Part shown: one piece after another, positions 17,424 through 27,741 of the stretch
Layout of the letters: the number at the start of each line of letters is the position of its first letter
Numbering within the stretch: the stretch's first letter is position 1
Source: Lachnospiraceae bacterium XPB1003
Lineage (GTDB): Bacteria; Bacillota; Clostridia; Lachnospirales; Lachnospiraceae
NCBI GenBank assembly: GCA_900102065.1
Contig: FMVK01000009.1
Coordinates: forward strand, 62,001-126,000
DNA: 64,000 nucleotides
Reading direction: 5' to 3'
The notes under the pieces: model-generated
What the model was told of the DNA's origin: nothing
The model's database searches: none
The model's input: only the letters and a program-made list of their open reading frames with translations
Program-made: the position numbers and the translations under genes

Positions 17424-17452
17424 TTGAGAAAAGCCACGGAATTTAGTAAAAT
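17424..17452 (+). promoter_or_regulatory. Promoter of gdpP-rplI-dnaB-pflA
   Basis: TTGAGA (17424-17429), 17-bp spacer, TAAAAT (17447-17452), directly after the rpsR terminator and 34 bp before the gdpP start. Confidence 0.65.
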
Positions 17453-17485
17453 AAGAACCGTAGTGTCGTTTGTTCGGGGACATAT

Positions 17486-19537
17486 ATGACTGACAGATTT
17501 AAAGTAAAAGGAAAACTCAGAACTTACATACAGATGCCGCTTTTGCTGGGGATCGCACTGATCATGGTCGATCTGCTCCTTTATCTTGTGAATGTGGAGG
17601 CGGGAGTGATAATGACTGTATTTGCGGTTGTATATATGACTGCCGTGATCATAGTCATGGTTACCTCCGGGCCTGCACTTAAAGGAGAACTGATAAGTTT
17701 TGCCACGGAGTACGGTCAGATCCAGAAGCAGTTATTAAAGGAGCTGGAGCTTCCTCATGCGCTGCTTGATGAAGGCGGGAGAGTCATATGGATGAACAAG
17801 GCTTTCGAAGAGCTTGGAAGTCACGAAAAGTTCTATAAGAAATCCATCACATCCATCATACCTGAGATCAACAGAGACAGATTCCCGGGGGATGAAGATA
17901 CGGTTGATTACGATGTGGTATTCGGTGACAAGGATTATGAGATCAGGATGAAGCGGATCAGCCTCCAGGATATGGCCCTTTTAACCGATGTGAATGCAGG
18001 AAGGGAAGACGACGGATTTCTGATAGCTATATATCTTTTTGACAGGACAGCTCTTAAGCTGGCTCTCAAGGAGATAGACGATCAGAGTCTGGTGGCAGGT
18101 CTTATTTATATAGATAATTACGAAGAGACCATAGAGAATATAGAGGATGCGGAGAAGCGCAGTATGCTGGCCGTATATACGGATACAGCCATTAATAAGA
18201 GCTTCGGCAGTCTCGATGGTATAGTAAGGAAGACTGAGAAGGATAAATATCTTGTGATACTCAGGAAGAGTGCACTTAAGGTATTGGAAGCAGAGAAGTT
18301 CCAGATCCTTGAAGAAGTCAAGAAAGCCAGTGCAGGCAATGTGACTCCGGTCACTCTCAGTATCGGTATAGGAATGGACGGACTCTCTTATGCACAGGAT
18401 TGCGAATTTGCAAGAAATGCATTGGATCTGGCTCTGGGTCGAGGCGGAGATCAGGCTGTAGTCAAGAGCAAACAGGGACTCTCATATTTCGGAGGCAGGA
18501 GCCAGCAGAAAGAGACAAGAGCAAGAGTAAAGGCTCGTGCCAAGGCTCAGGCTATGGAAGAGATCATTGCAGCAAGAGACAAGGTATTTGTCATGGGGCA
18601 CCGGAACGGAGATGCAGACAGTTTCGGAGCTATGGTGGGTATCAAGTGTGCATGCATGAGACTTAAGAAGGAATGCCATATGGTACTCGACCAGGTTACT
18701 CCGTCTCTTCAGCTTTTGGTTGATTATTATCGTAATGATCCTGATTATGAAGAAGGAACTATAGTGACCGGAGCGGAGGCGATGGAGAGTGCAGGTGATA
18801 ATGCTACTCTCGTGATAGTGGATGTCAACAGACCGAGCATTACGGAATGCCCCGAATTACTTAAGAAATGCGCTTCGATAATAGTGCTCGATCATCACAG
18901 ACAGGGAGGAGAGGCAGTTGAGAATGCAACTCTTTCATATGTTGAGCCGGCGGCTTCAAGTGCCTGTGAAATGGTGGCTGAGATACTTCAGTATATTAAG
19001 GACGGTATCAAATTCAAGGGAACCATAGCAGACTGTCTGTATAGCGGACTGGTCCTTGATACACAGAATTTTACAGCCAGAACGGGTGTAAGAACCTTTG
19101 AGGCTGCGGCATTCCTTAAGAGGAACGGAGCGGATTCCACGAGAGTCCGCAAGCTTTTCAGGGATGATCCTTCGGATTACAAGGCTAAGGCAGAGGCTAC
19201 AAGACATGCAGAGATATACAAGAAAGAATTTGCCATCTCGGTATGCCCCAGCGAAGGTCTCGGAAGTCCGACGGTTGTTGCGGCTCAGGCAGCCAATGAG
19301 CTGTTGGGGATCAGAGGTATCAAAGCAAGCTTTGTTATGACGGATTATCAGGGAAAGATATTCATATCCGCCAGATCGATAGATGAACTGAATGTTCAGC
19401 TTGTTATGGAAAAGCTTGGCGGAGGCGGACATATGACGGTCGCAGGCGCGCAGCTTGAAGATACAACAATAGAAGAAGCAGTAGAAATAATCAAGAAAAC
19501 ATTAGACAACATGCTCGAGGAGGGCGAAATAGGATGA
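17486..19537 (+). CDS. gdpP: Cyclic-di-AMP phosphodiesterase GdpP (DHH/DHHA1)
   Basis: Membrane enzyme of 683 residues that hydrolyses c-di-AMP. Two membrane helices lie at about 17-36 and 40-62. A PAS-like domain (about 85-165, [19 protein letters not shown]) follows, then a degenerate GGDEF domain (about 195-330, [13 protein letters not shown] in place of GGDEF). The DHH catalytic domain spans about 350-515: [23 protein letters not shown] and [10 protein letters not shown] carry the metal ligands. DHHA1 ends with [14 protein letters not shown]. This is the standard GdpP architecture and length. Its stop overlaps the rplI start (ATGA), the conserved gdpP-rplI coupling of Firmicutes. Confidence 0.96.
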   Translation: MTDRFKVKGKLRTYIQMPLLLGIALIMVDLLLYLVNVEAGVIMTVFAVVYMTAVIIVMVTSGPALKGELISFATEYGQIQKQLLKELELPHALLDEGGRVIWMNKAFEELGSHEKFYKKSITSIIPEINRDRFPGDEDTVDYDVVFGDKDYEIRMKRISLQDMALLTDVNAGREDDGFLIAIYLFDRTALKLALKEIDDQSLVAGLIYIDNYEETIENIEDAEKRSMLAVYTDTAINKSFGSLDGIVRKTEKDKYLVILRKSALKVLEAEKFQILEEVKKASAGNVTPVTLSIGIGMDGLSYAQDCEFARNALDLALGRGGDQAVVKSKQGLSYFGGRSQQKETRARVKARAKAQAMEEIIAARDKVFVMGHRNGDADSFGAMVGIKCACMRLKKECHMVLDQVTPSLQLLVDYYRNDPDYEEGTIVTGAEAMESAGDNATLVIVDVNRPSITECPELLKKCASIIVLDHHRQGGEAVENATLSYVEPAASSACEMVAEILQYIKDGIKFKGTIADCLYSGLVLDTQNFTARTGVRTFEAAAFLKRNGADSTRVRKLFRDDPSDYKAKAEATRHAEIYKKEFAISVCPSEGLGSPTVVAAQAANELLGIRGIKASFVMTDYQGKIFISARSIDELNVQLVMEKLGGGGHMTVAGAQLEDTTIEEAVEIIKKTLDNMLEEGEIG

Positions 19538-19980
19538 AAGTAATACTTACAGAAGATGTTAAGAGTCTCGGAAAAAAGGGCGATATCGTTGACGTGAGCG
19601 ACGGATACGCAAGGAATTTCCTTATCTCCCGTAAAAAAGGTCTTGAGGCTACTCCCGCTAATCTCAACAATCTCAAACTAAAAAATGCCAACGATGAGAA
19701 GATAGCAAAGCAGCAGCTTGAGGAAGCGAAAGCATTGGCAGAAAAGATCGGCAAAGCCGGCGTGAAGCTTTCCATAAAAGCAGGCGAGGGCGGAAAGACT
19801 TTCGGATCCATCTCTTCAAAGGAGATCGCGGAAGCTGCGGCAAGCCAGTGCGGATTTGAACTCGACAAGAAGAAGATCGTGCTTAAGGATCCCATCAAGG
19901 CTGAAGGTGTATATAAGATCCCTGTTAAGCTCCATCCTCAGGTTACGGGTGAGCTTACAGTTGAAGTGACCATCGCATAA
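19534..19980 (+). CDS. rplI: 50S ribosomal protein L9
   Basis: A protein of 148 residues. The N-terminal domain [32 protein letters not shown] is the L9 signature (shown in part by [13 protein letters not shown]). A long connecting helix follows (about 40-75), then a C-terminal domain with [14 protein letters not shown] and a proline-containing [13 protein letters not shown] end. It overlaps gdpP by four bases and precedes dnaB by 14 bp, the usual order. Confidence 0.97.
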   Translation: MKVILTEDVKSLGKKGDIVDVSDGYARNFLISRKKGLEATPANLNNLKLKNANDEKIAKQQLEEAKALAEKIGKAGVKLSIKAGEGGKTFGSISSKEIAEAAASQCGFELDKKKIVLKDPIKAEGVYKIPVKLHPQVTGELTVEVTIA

Positions 19981-19994
19981 GCAGGAAAACAGCC

Positions 19995-21341
19995 ATGGCA
20001 GATCAGAACACATCAGGTGCTGTAAGGGTAAAGCCTCACGACAGTAATGCCGAGCAGGCGGTTATCGGTGGCATCTATCTTGATAATACAATAATCAAAT
20101 ATGTAGAGGATATACTAACCGACGGAAAGCCCTTTTATAACAGAGCCTACGGTGCGGTTTATGATGCCATGCTCGCTCTTGCACATAAGGGAATGGCCAT
20201 AGATATGCTGACATTGCAGGATAAGCTTAAGGAAATGGATGTACCACCTGAAGTGGTGAATCCGGAATTCTTAAGAGACGCTCTTATGGCGGTCCCTGCG
20301 GTGACCAACGTTCCCGATTATGCTAGGATCGTTCAGGAGAAAGCAACTCTCAGAGAACTTATTACGGTTACATCCAAGATCCAGGATGAATGTTATGAGT
20401 CTAAAGAAGATGTGACGGATCTTCTGACCAGATCAGAGAAAGAGATAACCGATATCGTTCAGAGCAGAACGACCGATTCCATAGCACCTATTGGTGAAAT
20501 TGTCATGGAAGCTATGGAGCGTATCAATCTGGCATATAAGACCACAGGTAATGTAACCGGACTTGCTACCGGTTTTACCGATCTTGATAATATGACTGCG
20601 GGATTTCAGGAAGGAAACCTTGTAATAATCGCTGCCCGTCCCGCAATGGGAAAGACATCACTTGTGCTTAGCATGACCAAAAATATCGCTATCAATCAGC
20701 ACAAACCTGTACTCTTCTTCTCGCTGGAAATGAGCGGTACAGAGCTTTCAAACAGACTGCTTGCCATGGATTCGCATGTTGATTCCAAGAAATTCAAGAC
20801 AGGTGAATTAAGTGACGCTGAATGGGAAGTTCTTGTTCAGAGCAGCGGAAGCGTAGCAAATGCAAATCTTATCCTTGCGGATAATGTATCCGGACTCGGA
20901 GACATCAGATCCATTGCAAGAAGGATGAAGACAGAGCGTGATATTCAGTTGATAATCATCGATTACCTTCAGCTTGTAAGAGCAGAGGGTAAACGTATTG
21001 CTTCCAAAGAGCAGGAAGTATCCGAAATCTCAAGAAGCTTAAAGCTCCTCGCCAAGGAACTGAGGATACCCATAATCGCACTCTCGCAGTTATCCCGTGC
21101 CGTTGAGGGAAGAAGTAAAAATGACAGACGTCCTGTTCTTTCGGATCTTCGTGAATCCGGAGCTATCGAGCAGGATGCGGATACCGTAATGTTCATCTAC
21201 AGAGATGAAGTATATAACGAAGACACGGATCAGAAGAACAAAGCTGAGATCATAATAGCAAAACAGCGTAGCGGACCCATAGGTACGGTAAATCTGGCAT
21301 GGCTGCCGAATTATACGCAGTTTGCAAATCTTCAGCGGTGA
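19995..21341 (+). CDS. dnaB: Replicative DNA helicase DnaB
   Basis: Hexameric fork helicase of 448 residues. The N-terminal domain (PHDSNAEQAVIGGIYLDN, about 12-30, through about 150) binds primase. The RecA-like motor has Walker A ARPAMGKTSLVLSM (about 212-225), FFSLEMSGTELSNRLLA, Walker B IIIDYLQLV (about 318), IIALSQLSRAVEGR, and the arginine-finger region near AKQRSGPIGT at the end. Complete, with no intein. The same operon carries rplI and pflA. Bacillus nomenclature calls this gene dnaC. Confidence 0.97.
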   Translation: MADQNTSGAVRVKPHDSNAEQAVIGGIYLDNTIIKYVEDILTDGKPFYNRAYGAVYDAMLALAHKGMAIDMLTLQDKLKEMDVPPEVVNPEFLRDALMAVPAVTNVPDYARIVQEKATLRELITVTSKIQDECYESKEDVTDLLTRSEKEITDIVQSRTTDSIAPIGEIVMEAMERINLAYKTTGNVTGLATGFTDLDNMTAGFQEGNLVIIAARPAMGKTSLVLSMTKNIAINQHKPVLFFSLEMSGTELSNRLLAMDSHVDSKKFKTGELSDAEWEVLVQSSGSVANANLILADNVSGLGDIRSIARRMKTERDIQLIIIDYLQLVRAEGKRIASKEQEVSEISRSLKLLAKELRIPIIALSQLSRAVEGRSKNDRRPVLSDLRESGAIEQDADTVMFIYRDEVYNEDTDQKNKAEIIIAKQRSGPIGTVNLAWLPNYTQFANLQR

Positions 21342-21357
21342 TCTGCAGGTGAGAGAT

Positions 21358-22119
21358 ATGGAAATCGAAGAAAAAATTCTCGAACCGGTAGAGATACGAG
21401 GAAGGATCCATTCCACCGAGAGCTTTGGCTCGGTGGACGGTCCGGGAGTCAGATATATAATCTTTCTTAAAGGCTGTAATCTGCGCTGCAGATATTGTCA
21501 TAACCCTGACACATGGGATCCGGAGACGCAGGATCTCAGAACCGCGGGAGAGATACTTGATGTGGCAGAGCGGTACCACAGCTATTGGCGTAACGGCGGA
21601 GGGATAACCGTAAGCGGAGGAGAACCTTTGCTACAGATCGACTTTCTGCTTGAACTTTTCAGACAGGCTAAGGAGCGGGGAATCAATACCTGCATAGATA
21701 CGGCACTTCAGCCTTTTACAAGAGAGGAACCTTTCTTTTCAAAATTTGCCGTATTGATGCAGCTTACCGATCTGCTGTTAGTTGATATCAAGCATATCGA
21801 TCCGGAGGTACAAAAAAATCTGACCGGATATACCAATGAGAATATGCTGGATGGCATGAGATATCTGTCGGATATCGGTAAGCCGATATGGATAAGGCAT
21901 GTGCTGCTACCGGGGTATACGGATGATGATGCGGCATTAAAAAAGACAAGAGAATTCATTGAGACTCTGAATAATGTTGAGAAGATAGAAGTGTTGCCTT
22001 ATCACACTCTTGGTGCATATAAGTGGAAAGAGCTTGGAAAATCTTATCCCCTTGAAGGCGTGGAGCCACCGTCAAGAGACAGAGTGGAAAATGCAGAGCG
22101 CATCCTGAGAGGACTGTGA
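21358..22119 (+). CDS. pflA: Pyruvate formate-lyase-activating enzyme (radical SAM)
   Basis: Installs the glycyl radical on pyruvate formate-lyase. It has 253 residues with the [4Fe-4S] motif CNLRCRYCHNP (near 39-47), GGITVSGGEPLLQ (near 80) and the SAM-binding LLVDIKHIDP. ATG 21358 with AGGTGAG upstream is preferred; a start at 21322 would lie inside dnaB without a ribosome site. It sits 16 bp behind dnaB and is separated from its substrate gene pflB by a terminator, so activase and enzyme appear to be transcribed separately, and pflA with replication and ribosomal genes. Confidence 0.95.
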   Translation: MEIEEKILEPVEIRGRIHSTESFGSVDGPGVRYIIFLKGCNLRCRYCHNPDTWDPETQDLRTAGEILDVAERYHSYWRNGGGITVSGGEPLLQIDFLLELFRQAKERGINTCIDTALQPFTREEPFFSKFAVLMQLTDLLLVDIKHIDPEVQKNLTGYTNENMLDGMRYLSDIGKPIWIRHVLLPGYTDDDAALKKTREFIETLNNVEKIEVLPYHTLGAYKWKELGKSYPLEGVEPPSRDRVENAERILRGL

Positions 22120-22217
22120 ACGAAATGTTTCCGAAATAATTGTATATTATCACGATAGAAACTCACAATATTACGTACGATATGTGCAGAATGGGAACAT
22201 GATATTTTAGTGAATTA

Positions 22218-22226
22218 TGTTATAAT
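22218..22226 (+). promoter_or_regulatory. Extended -10 promoter before pflB
   Basis: TGTTATAAT, an extended -10 with perfect TATAAT. The predicted start near 22233 falls at the first bases of the terminator hairpin, so a pflB transcript would begin with that hairpin. Confidence 0.5.
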
Positions 22227-22230
22227 TTTT

Positions 22231-22262
22231 TGACGGCAGGGCAATCTGCCGTCATTATTTTT
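22231..22262 (+). terminator. Intrinsic terminator after pflA
   Basis: Perfect 9-bp stem TGACGGCAG (22231-22239) with CTGCCGTCA (22246-22254), loop GGCAAT, followed by TTATTTTTT. The remaining 90 bp to pflB hold only its leader and ribosome site AAAGGAAAAAAG. Confidence 0.85.
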
Positions 22263-22354
22263 TGAATGTGGGATTCTGAAAGAAAAATGACCTGAGGTGG
22301 ACAACAGTTTTCATACAACAATCAATTAAGCCACAAAAGAAAGGAAAAAAGATC

Positions 22355-24619
22355 ATGCGTAATGAATGGAGAGGCTTCAAAGGAACACACTGGACAAATG
22401 ACATAAGTGTCAGAGATTTCATTCAGGACAACTATACACCTTACGACGGAGACGAGGCTTTCCTTGCCGGACCGACTGAAGCAACAGACAAGCTCTGGGG
22501 CAAGCTTCAGGAACTTCAGAAAGAAGAGCGTGCAAAGGGCGGCGTTTTAGAGTGCGAGACAGAGATCGTTTCATCACTTACCGCATACGGCCCCGGCTAT
22601 ATCGATGAGTCTATGAAGGACCTCGAGCAGGTTGTAGGTATTCAGACAGATAAGCCTTTAAAGCGTGCGTTCATGCCTTACGGCGGTATAAAGATGGCAC
22701 AGCAGGCTGCAGAGACTTATGGTTACAAAGTAAACCAGAAGTATGATCAGATCTTTAATGAATATCATAAGACTCACAATCAGGCTGTATTTGATGCATA
22801 TACAGATGAGATGAAGGTCGCAAGACATACTCATATCATCACAGGTCTTCCCGATACTTACGGAAGAGGACGTATCATCGGTGACTACAGAAGAGTCGCT
22901 CTTTACGGTGTTGATTTCCTCATTGAGCAGAAGAAGGAAGATCTTCAGGTTCTCGGTCATGGTCATATGACAGAGAATATCATCAGACAGAGAGAAGAAG
23001 TTGCAGATCAGATCAAGGCACTTAAGGGTCTCAAAGAGATGGCTAAGATCTACGGATATGATATTTCCGCACCTGCTAACAATGCAAAGGAAGCTGTTCA
23101 GTGGCTGTACTTCGGTTATCTTTCTGCTGTAAAGACACAGAACGGTGCGGCAATGAGCGTAGGCCGTATCTCAACATTCCTTGATATCTATATCAACAGA
23201 GATCTTACTGAAGGAACTATCACAGAGTCCGAGGCACAGGAACTCATCGATCATCTTGTTATGAAATTCAGGATGGTTAAGTTCGCACGTATCCCTTCAT
23301 ACAATCAGCTTTTCTCCGGAGATCCCGTATGGGCTACTCTTGAGATGGCAGGTATCGGTATGGACGGAAGACATATGGTAACAAAGAACGATTACCGTTT
23401 CCTCCACACTCTTGAGAATATGGGACCTTCACCTGAGCCTAACCTGACTGTTCTTTACTCAAGCGCGCTTCCCGAGAACTTCAAGAAGTATGCAGCTAAG
23501 ATCTCGGTTACAACAAGCTCCATTCAGTACGAGAATGATGATGTAATGAAGCCTATCTGGGGCGATGATTACAGTATCTGCTGCTGTGTATCAGCTACAC
23601 AGACAGGTAAGGAGATCCAGTTCTTCGGAGCAAGAGCAAACCTTGCAAAGGCTCTCCTTTATGCTATCAACGGCGGTAAGGATGAGAAGCATCTTGATAA
23701 GGCAGGAAAGCATATGCAGTGCGGACCTGAGATCGCTCCCATCACATCAGAGTATCTTGATTATGATGAAGTTGTTAAGAAGTATGATCTCATGCTTGAC
23801 TGGCTTGCAGGATTATATGTTAATATCCTGAATCTCATTCACTACATGCATGATAAGTACTACTATGAAGCATCTGAGATGGCTCTTATCGATACCGATG
23901 TGAGAAGAACATTTGCAACAGGTATCGCAGGTTTCTCACATGTTATCGATTCCTTATGCGCTATCAAGTATGCAAAGGTTAAGTGTATCCGTGATGATCA
24001 GGGAATCGTTACAGGTTTCGAGACAACAGGTGACTTCCCCAGATATGGTAATGATGATGACAGAGCTGATGAGATCGGTGTATGGCTTCTCAAGACATTC
24101 CTTACAAAGATCCGCAAGTATCATACATACAGAAATTCCGAGCCTACCACATCCATCCTTACCATCACATCCAATGTGGTATACGGTAAGGCAACAGGTG
24201 CTACACCTGACGGAAGAGAAGCTTACAAGCCTTTTGCACCCGGAGCATCACCTTCATACGGTGCAGAGAAGAACGGATTACTTGCTTCACTTAACTCCGT
24301 TGCAAAGATCCCTTACGAGTTCGCGCTTGACGGTATCTCAAATACACAGACTATCAATCCTACTGCGCTTGGTCACGATCTTGACGAGCAGAAGCAGAAT
24401 CTTGTAAATGTTCTTGACGGATACTTTGACAGAGGCGCACACCATCTCAATGTTAATATCTTCGGCATTGAGAAGCTCAAGGATGCTATGGAACATCCCG
24501 AGAAGCCCGAGTATGCTAACTTCACTATCCGTGTATCGGGATATGCGGTTAAGTTCATAGATCTGACACGCGAGCAGCAGGAAGATGTTATCAGCAGAAC
24601 CTGTCATGAGACAATGTGA
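22355..24619 (+). CDS. pflB: Formate C-acetyltransferase (pyruvate formate-lyase)
   Basis: Glycyl-radical enzyme that splits pyruvate with CoA into acetyl-CoA and formate, the main anaerobic pyruvate route. It has 754 residues, the normal length. The active-site cysteine pair lies in [12 protein letters not shown] (C409-C411; the last two are in the usual CCVS position). The glycyl radical site is RVSGYAVKF with Gly729. The N-terminus [19 protein letters not shown] matches PflB. Codon use is strongly biased, as expected of a highly expressed gene. It has its own leader and terminator. Confidence 0.97.
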   Translation: MRNEWRGFKGTHWTNDISVRDFIQDNYTPYDGDEAFLAGPTEATDKLWGKLQELQKEERAKGGVLECETEIVSSLTAYGPGYIDESMKDLEQVVGIQTDKPLKRAFMPYGGIKMAQQAAETYGYKVNQKYDQIFNEYHKTHNQAVFDAYTDEMKVARHTHIITGLPDTYGRGRIIGDYRRVALYGVDFLIEQKKEDLQVLGHGHMTENIIRQREEVADQIKALKGLKEMAKIYGYDISAPANNAKEAVQWLYFGYLSAVKTQNGAAMSVGRISTFLDIYINRDLTEGTITESEAQELIDHLVMKFRMVKFARIPSYNQLFSGDPVWATLEMAGIGMDGRHMVTKNDYRFLHTLENMGPSPEPNLTVLYSSALPENFKKYAAKISVTTSSIQYENDDVMKPIWGDDYSICCCVSATQTGKEIQFFGARANLAKALLYAINGGKDEKHLDKAGKHMQCGPEIAPITSEYLDYDEVVKKYDLMLDWLAGLYVNILNLIHYMHDKYYYEASEMALIDTDVRRTFATGIAGFSHVIDSLCAIKYAKVKCIRDDQGIVTGFETTGDFPRYGNDDDRADEIGVWLLKTFLTKIRKYHTYRNSEPTTSILTITSNVVYGKATGATPDGREAYKPFAPGASPSYGAEKNGLLASLNSVAKIPYEFALDGISNTQTINPTALGHDLDEQKQNLVNVLDGYFDRGAHHLNVNIFGIEKLKDAMEHPEKPEYANFTIRVSGYAVKFIDLTREQQEDVISRTCHETM

Positions 24620-24669
24620 TCGGAGTATTTCGAGAGCTTCGTAATAAGAGTGCATTGATACGATATAGA

Positions 24670-24705
24670 GATGATCCGGGCTTTTGAGTCCGGATCATCT
24701 TTTTA
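24670..24705 (+). terminator. Intrinsic terminator of pflB
   Basis: Perfect 10-bp stem GATGATCCGG (24670-24679) with CCGGATCATC (24690-24699), followed by TTTTT. Confidence 0.9.
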
Positions 24706-24742
24706 TAGCTGTTAAAAATTATACAAAAGACTAAGCAGATGA

Positions 24743-24750
24743 TATAAAAT
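24743..24750 (+). promoter_or_regulatory. Possible promoter of pdxK-mnmA
   Basis: TATAAAAT (24743-24750) with a weak TATACA-like -35 at 24720-24725 (17 bp). It lies about 72 bp before the pdxK start in a 116-bp A/T-rich gap. Confidence 0.4.
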
Positions 24751-24821
24751 ATGTTTATTCGTTTTGTTCTTTAAGGGACAGAAATACGGGTAAATGACAA
24801 AATGAAGACAGGAAGAAAATA

Positions 24822-25661
24822 ATGGCTTACCAGAGGATACTTACGATACAGGATATATCATGTGTGGGACAATGCTCACTTACAGTAGCGCTCCCCATTC
24901 TTTCAGCCTGCGGTCTCGAGACGGCGATACTTCCCAGTGCGGTTCTCTCAACTCATACAGCAGGTTTCCATGGTTTTACTTTTACTGATCTTACGGACGA
25001 GATGCCCAGGATCAATGAACACTGGCAGCGTGAAAAACTTAAATTTTCAGCAGTATATACCGGATATCTTGGAAGCAGCAGACAGATCGATCATGTTAAG
25101 GAAATAGTAAAAACCAGTATGCTGCCCGGAGGCAAGCTTATCGTAGATCCCGCAATGGCTGATTTCGGCAAGCTCTATCCTCCGTTTACGTCAGAGCATG
25201 TGGAAGCAATGAAGAAACTTTGCTTCGAGTCGGATGCGGATATCATCCTTCCCAATATCACAGAGGCATCTCTATTATGTGATATGGAATTTCGGGAAAC
25301 ATATGATGAAAGTTATATCCGTACTCTCATAGAAAAGCTTGAGAAGCAGGGAGCAAAGACCATAGTGCTTACAGGCGTTGGCTATACAGTGGATTCCACA
25401 GGTGTTGTAGTCTATGAGAATAAGGAATTCAGATACTATAAGCACTATCGCTATAACAAGGGATGCCATGGCACAGGTGATGTATATGCATCATCTTTTG
25501 TGGGAGCATATTTAAACGGAAAGACTGCTTTTGAAGCAGCGAAGATCGCGGCGGATTATACTTTGAGATGTATTGAGAAGACGCACGAAGATGAAGGCCA
25601 CTGGTATGGTGTGAAGTTTGAGATGGTACTTCCGGAACTGGAGAAAGCGATATTTCAATGA
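24822..25661 (+). CDS. Pyridoxal/pyridoxamine kinase (PfkB-like fold)
   Basis: Phosphorylates B6 vitamers to supply pyridoxal phosphate. It has 279 residues. The N-terminus RILTIQDISCVGQCSLTVALPILSACG fits the PdxK/PdxY ribokinase-fold group (conserved QDISCVGQCS). VDPAMADFGKLY binds the nucleotide region, and KGCHGTGDVYASSFVGA carries the catalytic Asp of the GTGD anion hole. Length is typical. The stop overlaps the start of mnmA (ATGA), so the two are coupled. Pyridoxal versus pyridoxamine preference is not readable. Confidence 0.9.
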   Translation: MAYQRILTIQDISCVGQCSLTVALPILSACGLETAILPSAVLSTHTAGFHGFTFTDLTDEMPRINEHWQREKLKFSAVYTGYLGSSRQIDHVKEIVKTSMLPGGKLIVDPAMADFGKLYPPFTSEHVEAMKKLCFESDADIILPNITEASLLCDMEFRETYDESYIRTLIEKLEKQGAKTIVLTGVGYTVDSTGVVVYENKEFRYYKHYRYNKGCHGTGDVYASSFVGAYLNGKTAFEAAKIAADYTLRCIEKTHEDEGHWYGVKFEMVLPELEKAIFQ

Positions 25662-26791
25662 AGACGGCTCTTATAGCAATGAGCGGCGGAGTGGATTCAT
25701 CCGTTGCTGCATATCTTATGATAGAAAAGGGGTATACCTGTGAAGGTGTGACCATGCGTCTGTACCATAACGAGGAACTGACATGTAATTTTAAAACCTG
25801 CTGTTCCGATCAGGATGTTGCGGATGCAAGACGTGTTGCGGCCAGATTGGGCATGCCATTTTCTGTACTGGATTACAAAGAGGACTTTGATGAAAAGATC
25901 ATATCAAAGTTTGTAAGAACATATGAACACGGTGGAACTCCCAATCCCTGCATCGACTGCAACAGGTTTATGAAATTTGATAAGCTGATGCAGGAGGCTC
26001 TTTCAAGAGGGCGTGACAAAGTTGTGACAGGACATTATGTCAGGACAGGATTTGATGAAACTGCCGGAAGATATATCCTGAAAAAAGGTGTTGATGCCGG
26101 CAAGGATCAGTCTTACGTGCTGTATCAGCTTACACAGGAACAGCTTGAACATACAATGTTTCCCTTAGGTGAACTTGAAAAGAGCGAGGTCAGGGATATA
26201 GCGGCGAAACAGGATTTTGTAAATGCCACAAAGCATGAGTCGCAGGATATCTGCTTTGTTCCCGATGGAGACTATGCTTCTTTTATAGAAAGATATACCG
26301 GCAGAAAATATGCTGAAGGAGATTTTGTCGATACCGAAGGCAATGTTCTGGGAAAGCATAAGGGTGTGATCCGATATACCATCGGTCAGAGAAAAGGACT
26401 CGGTATCGCTTCGGAATATCCTTATTACGTGGTCAGACTTGATGTTGAAGGTAATCGCGTGATACTGGCTCATGATGCCCGTGATATAAAAGGAGAAGCG
26501 GAAAGCATACCCGGAAAGCATTTTGAAAACTCGGATACTGTATGCGGACTTTACTCGGATACCTTAACTGCAACGGATATCAATCTCATATCGGTACCCG
26601 AGATAAAGGGAGAGTATAAATGTAAGGCAAAGGTTCGTTACAGACATAAGGAACAGCCCTGCACAGTTATCCAAACGGATAAAGACATGATCAAAGTCAT
26701 ATTTGATGAACCGCAGCGTGCCATTACAAAGGGGCAGGCAGTGGTACTTTATGACGGTGATATCGTGATCGGAGGCGGAACCATTAACTAA
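25658..26791 (+). CDS. mnmA: tRNA-specific 2-thiouridylase MnmA
   Basis: Thiolates U34 of Lys, Glu and Gln tRNAs. It has 377 residues. The PP-loop AMSGGVDSSVAAYLM lies at 6-20. The first catalytic Cys is in NPCIDCNRFMKFD (near 90) and the second in ESQDICFVPDGDY (near 190). The central HTIGQRKGLG-type motif appears as YTIGQRKGLGI. A C-terminal beta-barrel follows. Sulfur is delivered by a PLP-dependent cysteine desulfurase, which may explain coupling to the B6 kinase. It overlaps pdxK by four bases and ends 21 bp before moxR. Confidence 0.96.
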   Translation: MKTALIAMSGGVDSSVAAYLMIEKGYTCEGVTMRLYHNEELTCNFKTCCSDQDVADARRVAARLGMPFSVLDYKEDFDEKIISKFVRTYEHGGTPNPCIDCNRFMKFDKLMQEALSRGRDKVVTGHYVRTGFDETAGRYILKKGVDAGKDQSYVLYQLTQEQLEHTMFPLGELEKSEVRDIAAKQDFVNATKHESQDICFVPDGDYASFIERYTGRKYAEGDFVDTEGNVLGKHKGVIRYTIGQRKGLGIASEYPYYVVRLDVEGNRVILAHDARDIKGEAESIPGKHFENSDTVCGLYSDTLTATDINLISVPEIKGEYKCKAKVRYRHKEQPCTVIQTDKDMIKVIFDEPQRAITKGQAVVLYDGDIVIGGGTIN

Positions 26792-26812
26792 GCGGATCGG
26801 AGGGGACACTAT

Positions 26813-27733
26813 ATGATCGCAGGATTAAAGAAACAGATGACGGAGTATTTCGTCGGCAAGGATACGGTGGTAGACAATCTGCTGGTATGTCTTCTGGCGG
26901 GCGGCCATGTATTGTTAGAGGATGTTCCCGGTGTGGGAAAGACAACGCTTGCCAAGACTCTTGCGCGATCTGTTGACTGTGATTTCGGAAGGATACAGTT
27001 TACTCCCGATACCCTGCCGGGAGATGTGACAGGCACGTCCGTATATAATATGAAAACCGGTGAATTCTCCTATCGCGAAGGTGCCATAATGCATCAGGTG
27101 ATATTGGCTGATGAGATAAACAGGACTTCTCCCAAGACACAGTCTTCTCTTCTTGAAGCCATGGCAGAGGGGCAGGTTACGGTTGACGGAAGTGTTTATA
27201 AGCTGCCAAAGCCTTTTATGGTCATCGCTACTCAAAACCCGGTGGAGTTTCTTGGAACATATCCGCTTCCCGAAGCGCAGATGGATCGTTTTATGATGAG
27301 ACTGTCCATAGGATATCCTTCGGAAGAAGAGGAGCTCAGGATGGCTTCCGGATTTCTCGAGGGCAGATATTCAAAAGAGGCAAAAACAGTCTGCACTTCA
27401 GCCGATGTTCTTGAGATGCAAAAGAAAGTCAAGAAAGTACATGTGAGTGATGCTCTGCTTAAATATATACGTAATATAACTGATCTGACAAGGAAAGAGC
27501 CACAGTTTGTTCTCGGTGCAAGTCCGAGAGCAACACTTTTTCTTATCGAAGCGGCACAGGCAAAGGCTTTTCTGGACGGCAGAGATTTTGTAAAGCCTGA
27601 TGATGTTAAGGCTGTTGCAGTCAATACTCTTCATCACAGACTTGTGCTCACAGCCGAAGCAAAGATGCATAAGATCGATGTTGACAAGATCCTTACGGGG
27701 CTTGTCCTTAAGGCAAAAGTACCTGTAGAGTAA
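26813..27733 (+). CDS. MoxR-family AAA+ ATPase
   Basis: A protein of 306 residues. Walker A is DVPGVGKTTLAKTLA (about 38-52), Walker B VILADEINRTSPKTQ (about 98-112), sensor 1 FMVIATQNPVEF, and GASPRATLFLIEAAQA near 240. MoxR ATPases act as chaperones for metal or complex insertion, and this one heads the classic moxR-DUF58-transglutaminase set. The spacing is 8 bp to the next gene. The substrate is unknown in most bacteria. Confidence 0.94.
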   Translation: MIAGLKKQMTEYFVGKDTVVDNLLVCLLAGGHVLLEDVPGVGKTTLAKTLARSVDCDFGRIQFTPDTLPGDVTGTSVYNMKTGEFSYREGAIMHQVILADEINRTSPKTQSSLLEAMAEGQVTVDGSVYKLPKPFMVIATQNPVEFLGTYPLPEAQMDRFMMRLSIGYPSEEEELRMASGFLEGRYSKEAKTVCTSADVLEMQKKVKKVHVSDALLKYIRNITDLTRKEPQFVLGASPRATLFLIEAAQAKAFLDGRDFVKPDDVKAVAVNTLHHRLVLTAEAKMHKIDVDKILTGLVLKAKVPVE

Positions 27734-27741
27734 TTGACGAC

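Noticed and set aside
22120-22230. Rex (redox) operator upstream of pflB
   Set aside because: No TTGTTAA-N4-TTAACAA-like palindrome is present.
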